DNA from: Oscillochloris sp.
GTDB taxonomy: Bacteria > Chloroflexota > Chloroflexia > Chloroflexales > Chloroflexaceae
Assembly: GCA_012032775.1 (NCBI GenBank)
Contig: JAAUQO010000031.1
Span: 1 to 37,768 of the forward strand
Reading direction: 5' to 3'
Length of the DNA: 37,768 bases
This document shows positions 16,454 through 24,659 of the stretch, piece after piece. The position numbers and the translations under genes are program-made. Every line of letters begins with the position of its first letter. Positions within the stretch are counted from its first letter, which is position 1. Under the pieces are notes generated by a model. It had not been told where the DNA came from and did no database searches. It saw only the letters and a program-made list of their open reading frames with translations.

Positions 16454-17086
16454 ATGCTGGTTAAGATCTGCGGCATCCAGACGATCTCGCACGCCCTCGC
16501 CGCCACCACGGCGGGGGCGGATCTGATTGGGTTGGTATTTGCTCCAAGCCGACGCCGGGTGACGATCGATATTGCTGCGGCAATTAGTGTGGCGGTGCGC
16601 TCGCAACCCGGCCCGATTCCGCAGATTGTCGGCCTGTTTGTGAACGAAGCGGCGCCGGCGATCAATGCGGTTGTGGACGCGGTTGGGTTGGATGTGATTC
16701 AACTCAGTGGCGATGAGCCGGCCGCTTTGGCGCAAGATCTGGCCCGGCCGGTGATTGCGGCGCTGCGGATGGACGGTTCGCCCCGTGAGGCCGGGTGGCT
16801 GACGTATGCGGCCACGCAGTTATCAACCTTTCCCCGGTTGTTGGTCGATGCCCATGTTGACGGAGCTTATGGTGGCACCGGCACCCTGGCCGACTGGAAG
16901 CGAGCGGCGGTGTTGGCGGCGCAAACGCCGTTACTGCTGGCCGGCGGGCTGAATCCCGCCAATGTCGCAACCGCGATTGCGGCGGTGCGCCCGGCCGGCG
17001 TTGATGTGAGCAGCGGCGTAGAGACGAATGGGCGGAAGGACGAGACGAAGATCGAGGCCTTCATTGCAGCAGCGCGTATGGCGTAG
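16454..17086 (+). CDS. trpF: phosphoribosylanthranilate isomerase
   Basis: TrpF converts N-(5-phosphoribosyl)anthranilate to CdRP in tryptophan synthesis. The 210-residue protein shows KICGI (general-base Cys), GADLIGLVFAPSRRRV, LLVDAHVDGAYGGTG (general-acid Asp) and PLLLAGGLNPANV, all TrpF blocks on a TIM barrel. It begins 3 bases after the NYN gene stop and overlaps the next frame by up to 59 bases, so translation is probably coupled. trpB lies 2 kb downstream; trpA, trpC and trpD are not in the window. Confidence 0.95.
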   Translation: MLVKICGIQTISHALAATTAGADLIGLVFAPSRRRVTIDIAAAISVAVRSQPGPIPQIVGLFVNEAAPAINAVVDAVGLDVIQLSGDEPAALAQDLARPVIAALRMDGSPREAGWLTYAATQLSTFPRLLVDAHVDGAYGGTGTLADWKRAAVLAAQTPLLLAGGLNPANVATAIAAVRPAGVDVSSGVETNGRKDETKIEAFIAAARMA

Positions 17087-18539
17087 ATTTGCCGTCGCCT
17101 GGTTGCGGGCGGCGCTGTATGGCTTTGTCGTCGCCCTCGGTATGACCGGCGGCGGCTTGTTGGTACGCTGGATTTTTCTGAACCGACGCCGTGTGGTGCT
17201 TCGCCCGACGGCGTATACCACGCCCCCGATCGATTCCGACGCGATCAACCCGCAGATGCGGCGCGTGATCGTGAGCGATGTTCACCTTGGCGCCGGGGAC
17301 CGGCTGGACGATTTTGATGATGACGACCAGTTGATCGCCTTTATCGATCACTATGTCGCCGGGCCTGCGCCGACTGAGTTGATCCTTGCCGGTGACACGC
17401 TGGAATTTTTGCAAGTTCGCCTGCCGTTTGTCGATGACGACGAATACTCCGATCGGGCTGCCGAGTTGCGGGTACTCGCAATTATCAAGGCCCATGCCGG
17501 CGTGTTTGCCGCTCTGGCCCGTTTCCTCGCAACGCCGGCCAATTGCCTCACCTTTTTGATCGGTAATCACGACTTCGAGTTGCATTATCCGGCGGCGAAA
17601 CATGCTATCCGGCGTACACTCGGGCTCGACTCCGACAATGCGCGGCTCCGCTTTGGCGTGAGCTACCGCGGCGGCGGGATCTATCTGGTGCATGGCAACC
17701 AGTTCGATAGCTGGAATCGCTTTCTGAATTTCGACGGGATCAGCGAACCGTTCGAGGTGCCGCGCGGCACGCAAATGGTGAAAGAGGTGGTGAATGCGCT
17801 GGAGGACGATCCATTGCCGCAGGCGCCGCTGCTCGATAATGTGAAGCCGACCTCGGCGTTTCTCTGGTATATGCTGGCTCTGCCGCGCTTACGCGATCGG
17901 GCGGCACGCCGGTTTACCTTGCGCGGGATCGCCGGCTATATTCAGGTGGCGGCATGGCCGACTCCTCACCAGATGCCGATCACCGGCGACGGGCCGGGTG
18001 GGATGCTGAGTGTGCCGGCGTTGGCCTGGTTCTGGCAAGCAATTGCCGTGTTCCGCCGCGGGCGCGTGGCCCGCCAGCAGCAAGTGTCGCGGAGTGTCGG
18101 TCAGGTTGCCGAGATTGTCGATCCGCCGAATGAGGTGATCGATCGGGTGCAGATCGAGGCGACGCGACGCTTTGAGCGTGAGGCACGGGCGTTTCGCGAT
18201 CGCTATGCTCGCGAGATGCTTAATCTGGCCCGTAGTCCCGAGCATCGCCATCTGACGCTGTTTGTCTGCGGGCATACTCATCGCGCCGCAGTGGTGCCGC
18301 TCGGCCTGGGCCAGTACTATGTGAATACCGGCACCTGGACCGAGATCATCTACGATCTGGCGACAATGCGCCGCCAGGAACAGCGCTTCCCGTTTCTGGA
18401 AGTGACCTATCCCGACGGTGATCGGCCCCGCTGGAGCCTGTTGGTGTGGTATGGCCGCGATGAAGCGGCGCTGCTCTGGCAGGAAGGAAGTGCGGCGGCG
18501 GGACGATTGCGGGGCCGGGAGGCGCGAGATCAGGTATAA
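17028..18539 (+). CDS. membrane-anchored metallophosphoesterase
   Basis: 503 residues. A membrane segment (LYGFVVALGMTGGGLLVRWIFL, about 31-52) is followed by a calcineurin-like phosphoesterase domain with the standard metal-binding blocks: VSDVHLG (D-H), GDTLEF (GD), GNHDFE (GNHD), VHGNQFDSWN and CGHTH. The C-terminal metal site is separated from the rest by a long helical insertion. It resembles UDP-2,3-diacylglucosamine hydrolase-like (LpxH) enzymes only in motif layout, and the substrate is unknown. The ATG at 17028 overlaps trpF by 59 bases and no better start is apparent, so the exact N-terminus is uncertain. Confidence 0.85.
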   Translation: MGGRTRRRSRPSLQQRVWRRFAVAWLRAALYGFVVALGMTGGGLLVRWIFLNRRRVVLRPTAYTTPPIDSDAINPQMRRVIVSDVHLGAGDRLDDFDDDDQLIAFIDHYVAGPAPTELILAGDTLEFLQVRLPFVDDDEYSDRAAELRVLAIIKAHAGVFAALARFLATPANCLTFLIGNHDFELHYPAAKHAIRRTLGLDSDNARLRFGVSYRGGGIYLVHGNQFDSWNRFLNFDGISEPFEVPRGTQMVKEVVNALEDDPLPQAPLLDNVKPTSAFLWYMLALPRLRDRAARRFTLRGIAGYIQVAAWPTPHQMPITGDGPGGMLSVPALAWFWQAIAVFRRGRVARQQQVSRSVGQVAEIVDPPNEVIDRVQIEATRRFEREARAFRDRYAREMLNLARSPEHRHLTLFVCGHTHRAAVVPLGLGQYYVNTGTWTEIIYDLATMRRQEQRFPFLEVTYPDGDRPRWSLLVWYGRDEAALLWQEGSAAAGRLRGREARDQV

Positions 18540-18540
18540 T
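18535..18540 (+). promoter_or_regulatory. -10 box for the Trm112-like gene
   Basis: A perfect TATAAT spans the last bases of the phosphoesterase gene, 78 bases before the next start. The -35 region is poor. Confidence 0.4.
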
Positions 18541-18617
18541 TCGCGCGAACCGGATGTGTGTGTTTGTCCAAATCTGCCGATATACGCGTGTTTGACGCGC
18601 TACGACAGGAGGAATGT

Positions 18618-18962
18618 ATGAAGGCTTTGCTTCGAATTGTCGCGGTTGCCGCTGTGGTTGGCTTGATTGTGGTTGTGGTGCGCGCTATTCGTCAGTATCG
18701 TGAGGATAGTGTGTTCGATCTGGCTCCCGCTGCGGCCGGTGGTGCTGAGGCGGGCCAGAAGCGCAGCATTAGCCCCGAACTGCTGAGTATCCTGGCCGAT
18801 CCGGCCGACAAAGGCCCGGTTGAACTGGTTACCGATGAGGTGGGCAAGGAATGGCTGGTGAATCGCCGCAACGGTTACCGCTATCCGGTTGAAGATGGTA
18901 TTCCGATTATGCTGATCGAAGAGGGCGAGAAGAACAAGGACGAGCGCCTGATCCAGAAGTGA
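18618..18962 (+). CDS. membrane-anchored Trm112-like small protein
   Basis: 114 residues: an N-terminal membrane helix (IVAVAAVVGLIVVVV, about 6-20), then a domain with LLSILADPADKGPVEL, WLVNRRNGYRYPVEDGIPIML, which matches the Trm112/YcaR family (UPF0434, 'Trm112p-like'). The usual zinc Cys pairs of Trm112 are absent, as in many bacterial members. In other organisms the fold activates methyltransferases; here, tethered to a membrane, its partner is unknown. ATG 18618 has CAGGAGG 5 bases upstream. Confidence 0.78.
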   Translation: MKALLRIVAVAAVVGLIVVVVRAIRQYREDSVFDLAPAAAGGAEAGQKRSISPELLSILADPADKGPVELVTDEVGKEWLVNRRNGYRYPVEDGIPIMLIEEGEKNKDERLIQK

Positions 18963-18970
18963 TCCGCGCG

Positions 18971-19044
18971 AACCAGGAACCGAGAACCGAGAGCCTAAAC
19001 GGTTCTTTGTTCTCGGTTCCTGGTTCCTGGTTCCTGGTTCTCGG
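18971..19044. repeat. heptamer arrays forming a 17-bp perfect inverted repeat
   Basis: AACCAGG, AACCGAG, AACCGAG (18971-18991) face GGTTCTT, TGTTCTC, three GGTTCCT and GGTTCTC (19001-19042) in 7-base register. Positions 18971-18987 are exactly complementary to 19009-19025. The whole gap before trpB consists of this structure. Confidence 0.7.
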
Positions 19045-19055
19045 AAAGCGAAAGC

Positions 19056-20243
19056 ATGACTACTGAGACAATTCCCGGCCGCTTCGGCCCCTACGGCGGT
19101 CGTTATGTCCCCGAGACGTTGATCCCGTCGGTGACGGCACTGGAAGCCGCTTACGCCGAAGCTTCGGCCGATCCCGACTTCTGGGCCGAGTTCGATCATC
19201 TCCAGCATACCTACACCGGCCGGCCAACCGCCCTGACCTTCGCGGCCCGCCTGACGGAACATTGCGGCGGCGCGCAGATTTATCTCAAGCGCGAAGATCT
19301 GGCCCATACCGGCGCTCACAAGATCAATAATGCGCTTGGCCAGGGTTTGTTGGCCAGACGCATGGGTAAGCGGCGCATTATCGCCGAGACCGGCGCGGGC
19401 CAGCACGGTGTGGCTACGGCGACGGTCTGTGCGCTGCTTGGTATGGAATGTGTGGTCTATATGGGCACGGAAGATATGGCCCGCCAGCGGCCGAATGTCT
19501 TTCGTATGCGCCTGCTCGGCGCGGAAGTTCGTGGGGTTGATAGCGGCTCGCGCACGCTGAAAGATGCGATCAATGAGGCGATGCGCGATTGGGTCACCAA
19601 TCCTGAAAGCTACTACCTGCTCGGCTCGGCCCTCGGTCCGCACCCATACCCGACGATGGTGCGCGATTTTCAGCGTGTGATCGGCCGCGAGGCGCGCCAA
19701 CAGATGCTTGCGACGGTTGGCCGTTTACCCGATGTTGTTGTTGCCTGTGTAGGCGGCGGCTCGAATGCGATCGGGATTTTTCACCCCTTCCTGGATGATG
19801 CGGATGTGGCCCTACGTGGCGTGGAAGCCGGCGGGCGCGGCGCAGTGCTTGGTGATCACGCGGCGCGGTTCCTGAGCGCCAGCCCCGGTGTGTTGCAAGG
19901 CACCTATTCCTATGTTCTTCAGGATGATAACGGCCAGATCGCGTTGACGCACTCGATCTCGGCCGGGCTGGATTATGCCAGCATCGGTCCGGAACATGCC
20001 TGGCTGCACGATTCCGGCCGCGCCACCTATACCACTGCCGATGATGAGGCGGCGCTCGACGCATTCGAGACCTGCGCGCGCCTGGAGGGGATTATTCCCG
20101 CCCTTGAGAGCGCCCACGCCGTTGCCGAAGCGTTGGCGATGGCCCCTAAGATGCGCCCCGATCAGATCATTCTGGTTAATATGTCCGGGCGCGGCGACAA
20201 GGATATTTTCACCGCCGCCGAAGCGTTGGGTGTGACGATTTGA
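19056..20243 (+). CDS. trpB: tryptophan synthase beta chain
   Basis: TrpB joins indole and serine to tryptophan using pyridoxal phosphate. The 395-residue protein matches the usual length. It shows [34 protein letters not shown] with the PLP lysine, [13 protein letters not shown], and the phosphate-binding GGGSNAIG, all standard for the trpB1 type. The heptamer hairpin lies in front, so co-transcription with trpF is uncertain. No trpA follows; the alpha subunit must be elsewhere in the genome. Confidence 0.96.
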   Translation: MTTETIPGRFGPYGGRYVPETLIPSVTALEAAYAEASADPDFWAEFDHLQHTYTGRPTALTFAARLTEHCGGAQIYLKREDLAHTGAHKINNALGQGLLARRMGKRRIIAETGAGQHGVATATVCALLGMECVVYMGTEDMARQRPNVFRMRLLGAEVRGVDSGSRTLKDAINEAMRDWVTNPESYYLLGSALGPHPYPTMVRDFQRVIGREARQQMLATVGRLPDVVVACVGGGSNAIGIFHPFLDDADVALRGVEAGGRGAVLGDHAARFLSASPGVLQGTYSYVLQDDNGQIALTHSISAGLDYASIGPEHAWLHDSGRATYTTADDEAALDAFETCARLEGIIPALESAHAVAEALAMAPKMRPDQIILVNMSGRGDKDIFTAAEALGVTI

Positions 20244-20269
20244 AATGCAGAATGCAGAAATTCTGCATT
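20244..20269. repeat. AATGCAG heptamer repeat with 9-bp hairpin after trpB
   Basis: Two AATGCAG copies, then AATGCAGAA (20251-20259) pairs with TTCTGCATT (20261-20269). It may end the trpB message, but there is no T-run. Confidence 0.5.
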
Positions 20270-20364
20270 GGTACCGTTCACCGCCCCGGCTTCGGTTGGC
20301 GGTTCGTGATTCTTTTGTGGTCGCGCTTGAACAGTGTTGTTCGTCCTGCAAGCGATGAGGCGCA

Positions 20365-21276
20365 ATGGATATTTGCGTGATTTTGAATCCGGCGGCCGGG
20401 CGCGGCCAGGCCGGCCGGCAACGCCCGGCGATCGAGGCGGCCCTGCGGAGTCAGGGGGTTGAGTATGAGTTGCTAACTACCCACGCTCGCGGCGGCGCGA
20501 CCGAGTTGACGTTTCAGGCTGCCGAGCGCGGGCGTACAACGGTGGTGGCGATCGGCGGCGACGGCACCCTGAACGAGGTGCTCAACGGCCTGGTCGATCT
20601 CGGCCCGCAGGCGCCTGCATTGGCCATGATCCCCCTCGGCACCGGCAGTGATTTTGCGCGCATGTTTCGCGAGTTGCGCCCCGATGATTTTGCCGGCGGC
20701 GCCCGCCGGATCGCTTCCGGTCAGAATCGTCCGATCGACGCGGCGCGAATCACCGTCTATGCCGGTCGGCAAACCCTGCGCCGAGCCTTTATCAACGGCC
20801 TTGGTATGGGCCTCGATGCGGCGGTCGCCGTCGAGAGTCTGAAGATCCGCCGTTTGCGCGGCTCGCTCGTTTACTACTGGGCGATCATCAAAGCCCTGGC
20901 AACCTATCGGCCCGGCCCGATGCACGTTCGCTACGACGGCGGCGAGTTGAACCGCCCGCTGTTCTTCGCCAGTGTCGGCAACGGGCGCTTTCAGGGCGGC
21001 GGCTTTTGTATGACTCCTGCTGCGGAACTTGATGATGGCCGGCTTGATCTGTGTGTGGTCGATACGTTGGGGATGGGCAAGGTGATGCGTTACCTGCCGT
21101 TGCTGCGGGCCGGGCGCCATACACGTCTGCCCGAGGTGACGATGGCACGCTCTAAGCGGGTGGAAGTCAGTTGCCCAACCGGCATTCCGATCGCAACCGA
21201 TGGCGAGGTTGTCGCTACTGATGCGACGCGGGCCGAAGTTGAGGTGTTGCCGGGGGCGGTGCGACTGGTGATTTAA
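20365..21276 (+). CDS. diacylglycerol kinase-like lipid kinase
   Basis: 303 residues of the DAGK catalytic family (YegS/DgkB/sphingosine kinase-like). The N-terminal VILNPAAGRGQAGR and the nucleotide-binding GGDGTLNEVLNGL with IPLGTGSDFAR are clear, and the C-terminal half has GNGRFQGGGFCMTPAAELDDGRLDL and a terminal PIATDGE block, as in YegS. It should phosphorylate a membrane lipid, probably diacylglycerol, for recycling to phosphatidic acid. The gene stands alone, with a GAGG site before the ATG. Confidence 0.9.
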   Translation: MDICVILNPAAGRGQAGRQRPAIEAALRSQGVEYELLTTHARGGATELTFQAAERGRTTVVAIGGDGTLNEVLNGLVDLGPQAPALAMIPLGTGSDFARMFRELRPDDFAGGARRIASGQNRPIDAARITVYAGRQTLRRAFINGLGMGLDAAVAVESLKIRRLRGSLVYYWAIIKALATYRPGPMHVRYDGGELNRPLFFASVGNGRFQGGGFCMTPAAELDDGRLDLCVVDTLGMGKVMRYLPLLRAGRHTRLPEVTMARSKRVEVSCPTGIPIATDGEVVATDATRAEVEVLPGAVRLVI

Positions 21277-21293
21277 TCCGGTAGCCGTAGATA

Positions 21294-21362
21294 CGTAAGG
21301 GCGAAGCATTTCGCTATGCGAAATGCTTCGCCCTTACGCGCGGGATGCTTCGCCCTTACGCG
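21294..21362. repeat. 21-bp perfect hairpin of the GGGCGAAGCA family with an extra copy
   Basis: 21294-21314 and 21318-21338 are perfect complements around a TAT loop: a 21-bp stem with core GGGCGAAGCATTTCGC. The right arm end (ATGCTTCGCCCTTACGCG) is repeated exactly at 21345-21362 and contains the hsp20 stop codon. It separates two convergent genes and could block read-through in both directions. Confidence 0.7.
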
Positions 21363-21757
21363 CTGATCTCGGGGACGTTCACCGTGATTTTGCGCGGCTG
21401 AACCTCTGCGGCCTTGGGGATGCGCACGGTCAGCACACCCTGCTCGTAGCGGGCCGCGATCCCCTCGGCGTCGATCGGCCGGGTGAAGCGGACGCTGCGG
21501 GCGAAACTACCGGCGGGTTGCTCGCGCCATACGTAACGCTGGCCCTCGTCCGGCGTCGGGTAGGTGCCGCGCACCGTCAGCACCTTGTGCTCCAGGGTCA
21601 GATCAAACGCCTCGGCGCTCAGCCCGGGCGCCACCAGTTCCAACGTATACCCCTCGCTGTCCTCGCGAACATTCAGTGCCGGGGTGTAGCTCGTGCCGGC
21701 AACGCGGTTCCAGTTCACGCTCGGCCGTGCGCCTCGCCAGACGTACATCATACTCAT
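21356..21757 (-). CDS. small heat shock protein Hsp20
   Basis: A 133-residue ATP-independent chaperone. The alpha-crystallin domain spans about 35-125: REDSEGYTLELVAPGLSAEAFDL, HKVLTVRG, then FARSVRFTRPIDAEGIAARYEQGVLTVRIPK, where the last piece is the family signature. It binds unfolding proteins under stress. The ATG at 21757 has GGAG upstream; the longer frame has no site. A CsoR-type operator overlaps its promoter about 66 bases upstream. The stop codon is inside a repeat. Confidence 0.92.
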   Translation of the reverse strand: MSMMYVWRGARPSVNWNRVAGTSYTPALNVREDSEGYTLELVAPGLSAEAFDLTLEHKVLTVRGTYPTPDEGQRYVWREQPAGSFARSVRFTRPIDAEGIAARYEQGVLTVRIPKAAEVQPRKITVNVPEISA

Positions 21758-21818
21758 TGCAATTCGCTCCTTATATTCTATCTGTAGTCCCGAGATGGGA
21801 AGTGCTTTCACCAAGAGC

Positions 21819-21842
21819 CAGTATACCCCCCCGGTGTATGAA
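21819..21842 (-). promoter_or_regulatory. hsp20 promoter overlapped by a CsoR/CstR-type operator
   Basis: The plus-strand sequence ATACCCCCCCGGTGTAT (21823-21839) is a 17-bp imperfect palindrome matching the site before trxA at 15 of 17 positions. Read on the minus strand, a TATACT box follows the G-run directly, so the operator covers the -10/spacer. Confidence 0.6.
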
Positions 21843-21867
21843 GAACGTTAGCGCAGTGTGGGAAATC

Positions 21868-21876
21868 TGTTATACT
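21868..21876 (+). promoter_or_regulatory. extended -10 promoter of parB
   Basis: TGT-TATACT lies 40 bases before the parB start codon. It is divergent from the hsp20 promoter, with the operator between them. Confidence 0.45.
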
Positions 21877-21915
21877 CAATCGGTACAAATGTGTTGATTG
21901 ACGAGGAAGCATCGT

Positions 21916-22977
21916 ATGCAACTGTTGTATATCGATCCGCGTGAACTTGAGGCCGATCCCGATGGGGTGCGCGAGGAGCCGGGTGATGTGAGCGGCCTGG
22001 CGGCCACCATCGCCGAACGTGGCTTGCTCCAACCCCTCGGTGTGGTCGAGACCGGCGCTGGACGCTACCGGGTGGTTTATGGCGGGCGACGGCGGGCGGC
22101 GGCGATCGAACTGGGGATGGAACGGGTGCCCTGCATTGTGCTCGATGCCGGTGACCCCGATCTGCTGCTGCGACAACTGATTGAAAATGTGCAGCGCGAG
22201 GATCTGAACGACATCGAACAGGCCCGCGCCTATGCCCGGCTGCGCTCACGGATTGTCGAGGAGCGCGGCAAAATGCCCGAAAACGAACTCGACGAAGTGG
22301 TCGGTAAAGCGGTCGGGATGAGTGGTCGCACGGTGCGGCGCTACCTCGGATTGCTCGATCTGGCCGACGAAGTGCAATTGCTGATCCGGCGCGGCGATCT
22401 GAGTGTGACCCAGGCCCAGCATCTGCGTAAGATCAGCAGCCCGAAGACCCAGGTTGAACTGGCCCATCTTGCGGTCGAAGAAGGCCTGTCGGCGGTGGAG
22501 TTGGGTAAGCTGGCGCAGTATTTCGCCGTCAATCCGAATCTGACGGTTGAAACGGCTTTGCAGGCGCTTGAGCAGGGCATGGAGCTGCGCACACAGACCG
22601 GGCCAGAGGTGACGATCGCCGGTGGGCCGTTGGCGCATACAAGCGCCGCCAGTGTCGATCGGCCCGAATCCGACGCCGATCTGTGGGATGATAGCGAGGA
22701 TAACGGCGACAGCGGCGGGTATCTGACGGTTGAAGAAGATACGATCGAGAACCAGCCGAAGAATAAGGCGCGTGTGTTCCGTATCCGCTCACTCGATCAG
22801 ATGGTCGATGAGACCGACCGGCTCTCGCGAACCTATATCGAAGGCGATCTGGTTAAGTGGGTCAAGAGCGACGACGGTGCGCCGTTCAAAGTACGGCTGT
22901 TGCTCAAGCAGTTGGAAACGCTTTCGCGAGCGCTACGTGAGCTGGTGCATGAGCAAGGCTGGGAGGCGGAAGAGTAA
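21916..22977 (+). CDS. parB: ParB/Spo0J-family DNA-binding protein
   Basis: 353 residues. The ParB N-terminal nuclease-like CTPase domain shows GLLQPLGVVE, YGGRRRAAAIELG and QLIENVQREDLNDIEQARAY (about 35-115). A helix-turn-helix follows (GKAVGMSGRTVRRYLGLL, about 140-160, and LSVTQAQHLRKI). The C-terminal half is acidic and then has a helical tail. ParB binds parS and loads the chromosome segregation machinery, but without a parA next door it could also be a nucleoid-occlusion-like or gene-regulatory relative. I see no parS palindrome of the TGTTTCACGTGAAACA type in the window. The ATG at 21916 has GAGGAAG 6 bases upstream; a TTG at 21898 is less likely. Confidence 0.85.
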   Translation: MQLLYIDPRELEADPDGVREEPGDVSGLAATIAERGLLQPLGVVETGAGRYRVVYGGRRRAAAIELGMERVPCIVLDAGDPDLLLRQLIENVQREDLNDIEQARAYARLRSRIVEERGKMPENELDEVVGKAVGMSGRTVRRYLGLLDLADEVQLLIRRGDLSVTQAQHLRKISSPKTQVELAHLAVEEGLSAVELGKLAQYFAVNPNLTVETALQALEQGMELRTQTGPEVTIAGGPLAHTSAASVDRPESDADLWDDSEDNGDSGGYLTVEEDTIENQPKNKARVFRIRSLDQMVDETDRLSRTYIEGDLVKWVKSDDGAPFKVRLLLKQLETLSRALRELVHEQGWEAEE

Positions 22978-23020
22978 AAAAGCGGCGTGCGATTGTTGAC
23001 ATAGCCGGCAATCGCACGCC
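22975..23020 (-). terminator. terminator between parB and csoR-like genes
   Basis: GGCGTGCGATTG (22984-22995) pairs with CAATCGCACGCC (23009-23020) across 13 nt. Read on the minus strand the stem is followed by a run of T (plus-strand AAAAAA at 22976-22981), so it is an intrinsic terminator for the regulator gene; it can also limit parB read-through. Confidence 0.75.
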
Positions 23021-23024
23021 ATCC

Positions 23025-23306
23025 TTAATGATTCTCGCCAAAAAGCTGGATCAACTCGCTGATTGTACGATCGCGTGGTTGTTCTTCACCTTCCAGGCAG
23101 TTATGAGCGTAGCAGCGTAAGACGACGTTGTTGACGCTGGTGAGCGCCGAGCGAACTGCCGTAATTTGCGTCACGATATCGCGGCAGTCGCGATCTTCCT
23201 CCACCATCCGCTGCAGGCCGCGCACCTGGCCCTCGATCCGACGCAACCGGCGCATGACATCGTCGCGGTTAGTGGCGGAAATCGGGCGAACCGGTCGATC
23301 TTCCAT
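23025..23306 (-). CDS. CsoR/RcnR/CstR-family transcriptional repressor
   Basis: A 93-residue all-helical repressor: RRLRRIEGQVRGLQRMVEEDRDC, RDIVTQITAVRSAL, then VVLRCYAHNCL match the CsoR (DUF156) family. The first Cys (in RDC) and the last Cys (HNC) of the CsoR ligand set are present, but the copper-ligand His four residues before the second Cys is Tyr, with an additional Cys before it. This points away from Cu(I) sensing towards a CstR-like persulfide/thiol sensor or another metal. The ATG at 23306 follows GGAGG; an ATG at 23318 lies in front of that site. It is the second gene of the trxA operon, and two matching operators are found here. Confidence 0.9.
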   Translation of the reverse strand: MEDRPVRPISATNRDDVMRRLRRIEGQVRGLQRMVEEDRDCRDIVTQITAVRSALTSVNNVVLRCYAHNCLEGEEQPRDRTISELIQLFGENH

Positions 23307-23337
23307 AGCGGCCTCCACGTCGGTGTTGTCGGCGAAC

Positions 23338-23664
23338 TTACGCCAACACCTTGTCGAAGGCGCTGCGGTAATCGGCTTCGGGGCGCGAACCGATCAGTCG
23401 GCCGACCTCCTCGCCGTTCTTGAAGATAATCAGCGTCGGGATGCCCTGAATGCCCAACTTACCGGCCCACTGTGCGTGCTCGTCGGTATTGACCTTGGCG
23501 ATCGTCAGCTTGCCGTCGTACACACCGGCGAGCTTGTCGAGCGTAGGCGCGATCACGCGACACGGGCCACACCAGGGCGCCCAAAAATCAACCACAACCG
23601 GCGTATCAGCCTTCAAAACCTTCTGCTCGAAATCACTATCGGTGACGGGAATCGGCTTTGCCAT
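23338..23664 (-). CDS. trxA: thioredoxin
   Basis: A 108-residue thioredoxin with the active-site WCGPC (in FWAPWCGPCR, near residues 27-36), the cis-Pro in GIPTLIIF, and normal length. It reduces protein disulfides and persulfides in the cytoplasm. The ATG at 23664 has GAGGAG upstream; the longer frame to 23748 has no support. The CsoR-family gene follows 31 bases on in the same direction, and its predicted operator overlaps the promoter of trxA, so thioredoxin is probably induced by the signal that releases that repressor. Confidence 0.95.
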   Translation of the reverse strand: MAKPIPVTDSDFEQKVLKADTPVVVDFWAPWCGPCRVIAPTLDKLAGVYDGKLTIAKVNTDEHAQWAGKLGIQGIPTLIIFKNGEEVGRLIGSRPEADYRSAFDKVLA

Positions 23665-23763
23665 ATGGGCTTCGCTCCTCTCAGTTCCAAAACTCCGGGT
23701 CGGCGTCTCCGACCCGCGTAGAATGCTTCCGTAGAGATGTTCCAACATACGTTGTTTTCACAT

Positions 23764-23796
23764 TGTATGCCAGCATACCCCCCCGAGGTATTATGA
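23764..23796 (-). promoter_or_regulatory. trxA-csoR promoter with CsoR/CstR-type operator
   Basis: The plus strand reads ATACCCCCCCGAGGTAT (23775-23791), a palindrome with a G/C core. On the minus strand the G-run is followed by TATGCT and further by TACAAT, either of which can be the -10. The site would block polymerase, in keeping with autoregulation. Confidence 0.65.
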
Positions 23797-23841
23797 TACG
23801 GCTTCGAACCGGGATTGTCAAGTTAAGCCGGCGTACGCTTA

Positions 23842-23850
23842 TGCTATACT
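23842..23850 (+). promoter_or_regulatory. extended -10 promoter of the UPF0173 hydrolase gene
   Basis: TGC-TATACT at 23842-23850, about 78 bases before the start at 23928. A good -35 is not visible. Confidence 0.45.
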
Positions 23851-23927
23851 AATCGTGTGGAACGCCTTATTCTGCGTTGATTTCTTGCAGACGACTGCGC
23901 AATAAACATTGGTGAAGGAGGAGCGCA

Positions 23928-24659
23928 ATGGCAACCATCGGCAAGAACGTGCCGATTACGTGGCTGGGACATGCGACCTTTCATCTGCGAACCCCTGAAG
24001 GGCGCGGCATTTTGATCGATGGCTGGGTTGACGGCAATCCGGTCTGTCCCGACCCACTTAAGGCAAAGGTGCGCGAAAATCTCGCGGCGATCTTTGTTAC
24101 CCACGGCCACTTCGACCACATCGCCGATGTTCAGGAGGTGGCCCGTGATACCGGCGCAACCATTGTTTGCCAGTACGATCTGGTGCCGTACTTCGAAGGC
24201 CAGGGTTGCTCGGGCGAGCAGTTGCTCGGCTTTAATAAGGGCGGTACGGTGATGGTGGCCGATGTCAAGGCGACGATGACGAATGCTCATCATTCCAGCA
24301 CCGCCTATGAGAATGGTCAGATTATCAATCTTGGTACGCCGGCCGGCTATGTGTTGCGCTTCAGCAATGGTTTTACGGTCTACCATACCGGCGATACCAG
24401 CGTTACCATGGATATGCAGATTATCGGCGAGCTTTATACGCCCGATCTGGTGATCTTGCCGATCGGCGATCATTTTACAATGGATCCGCGCCAGGCGGCC
24501 TATGCGCTTAAGCTGATTAAGCCGACATACGCTATTCCTGAGCACTTCGGAACCTTCCCCATGCTCACCGGTACGCCGCAGGCGCTGGCCGAGGCGTGTA
24601 AAGAGTTTGATGTGACGACACAGATCATCGGTTTGCAGCCCGGCGAGACGGTTGCGTGA
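23928..24659 (+). CDS. UPF0173 family metal-dependent hydrolase
   Basis: 243 residues of the metallo-beta-lactamase fold (YtkL-like, UPF0173). The metal motif HxHxDH is in VTHGHFDHIADVQEV (near 63-68), with further ligands in AHHSS, HTGDTSV and PEHFGTFP. Such enzymes hydrolyse esters or phosphodiesters, and the physiological substrate of this subfamily is not known. The start has GGAGGAG upstream. The next gene starts on the overlapping TGATG, indicating translational coupling. Confidence 0.92.
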   Translation: MATIGKNVPITWLGHATFHLRTPEGRGILIDGWVDGNPVCPDPLKAKVRENLAAIFVTHGHFDHIADVQEVARDTGATIVCQYDLVPYFEGQGCSGEQLLGFNKGGTVMVADVKATMTNAHHSSTAYENGQIINLGTPAGYVLRFSNGFTVYHTGDTSVTMDMQIIGELYTPDLVILPIGDHFTMDPRQAAYALKLIKPTYAIPEHFGTFPMLTGTPQALAEACKEFDVTTQIIGLQPGETVA

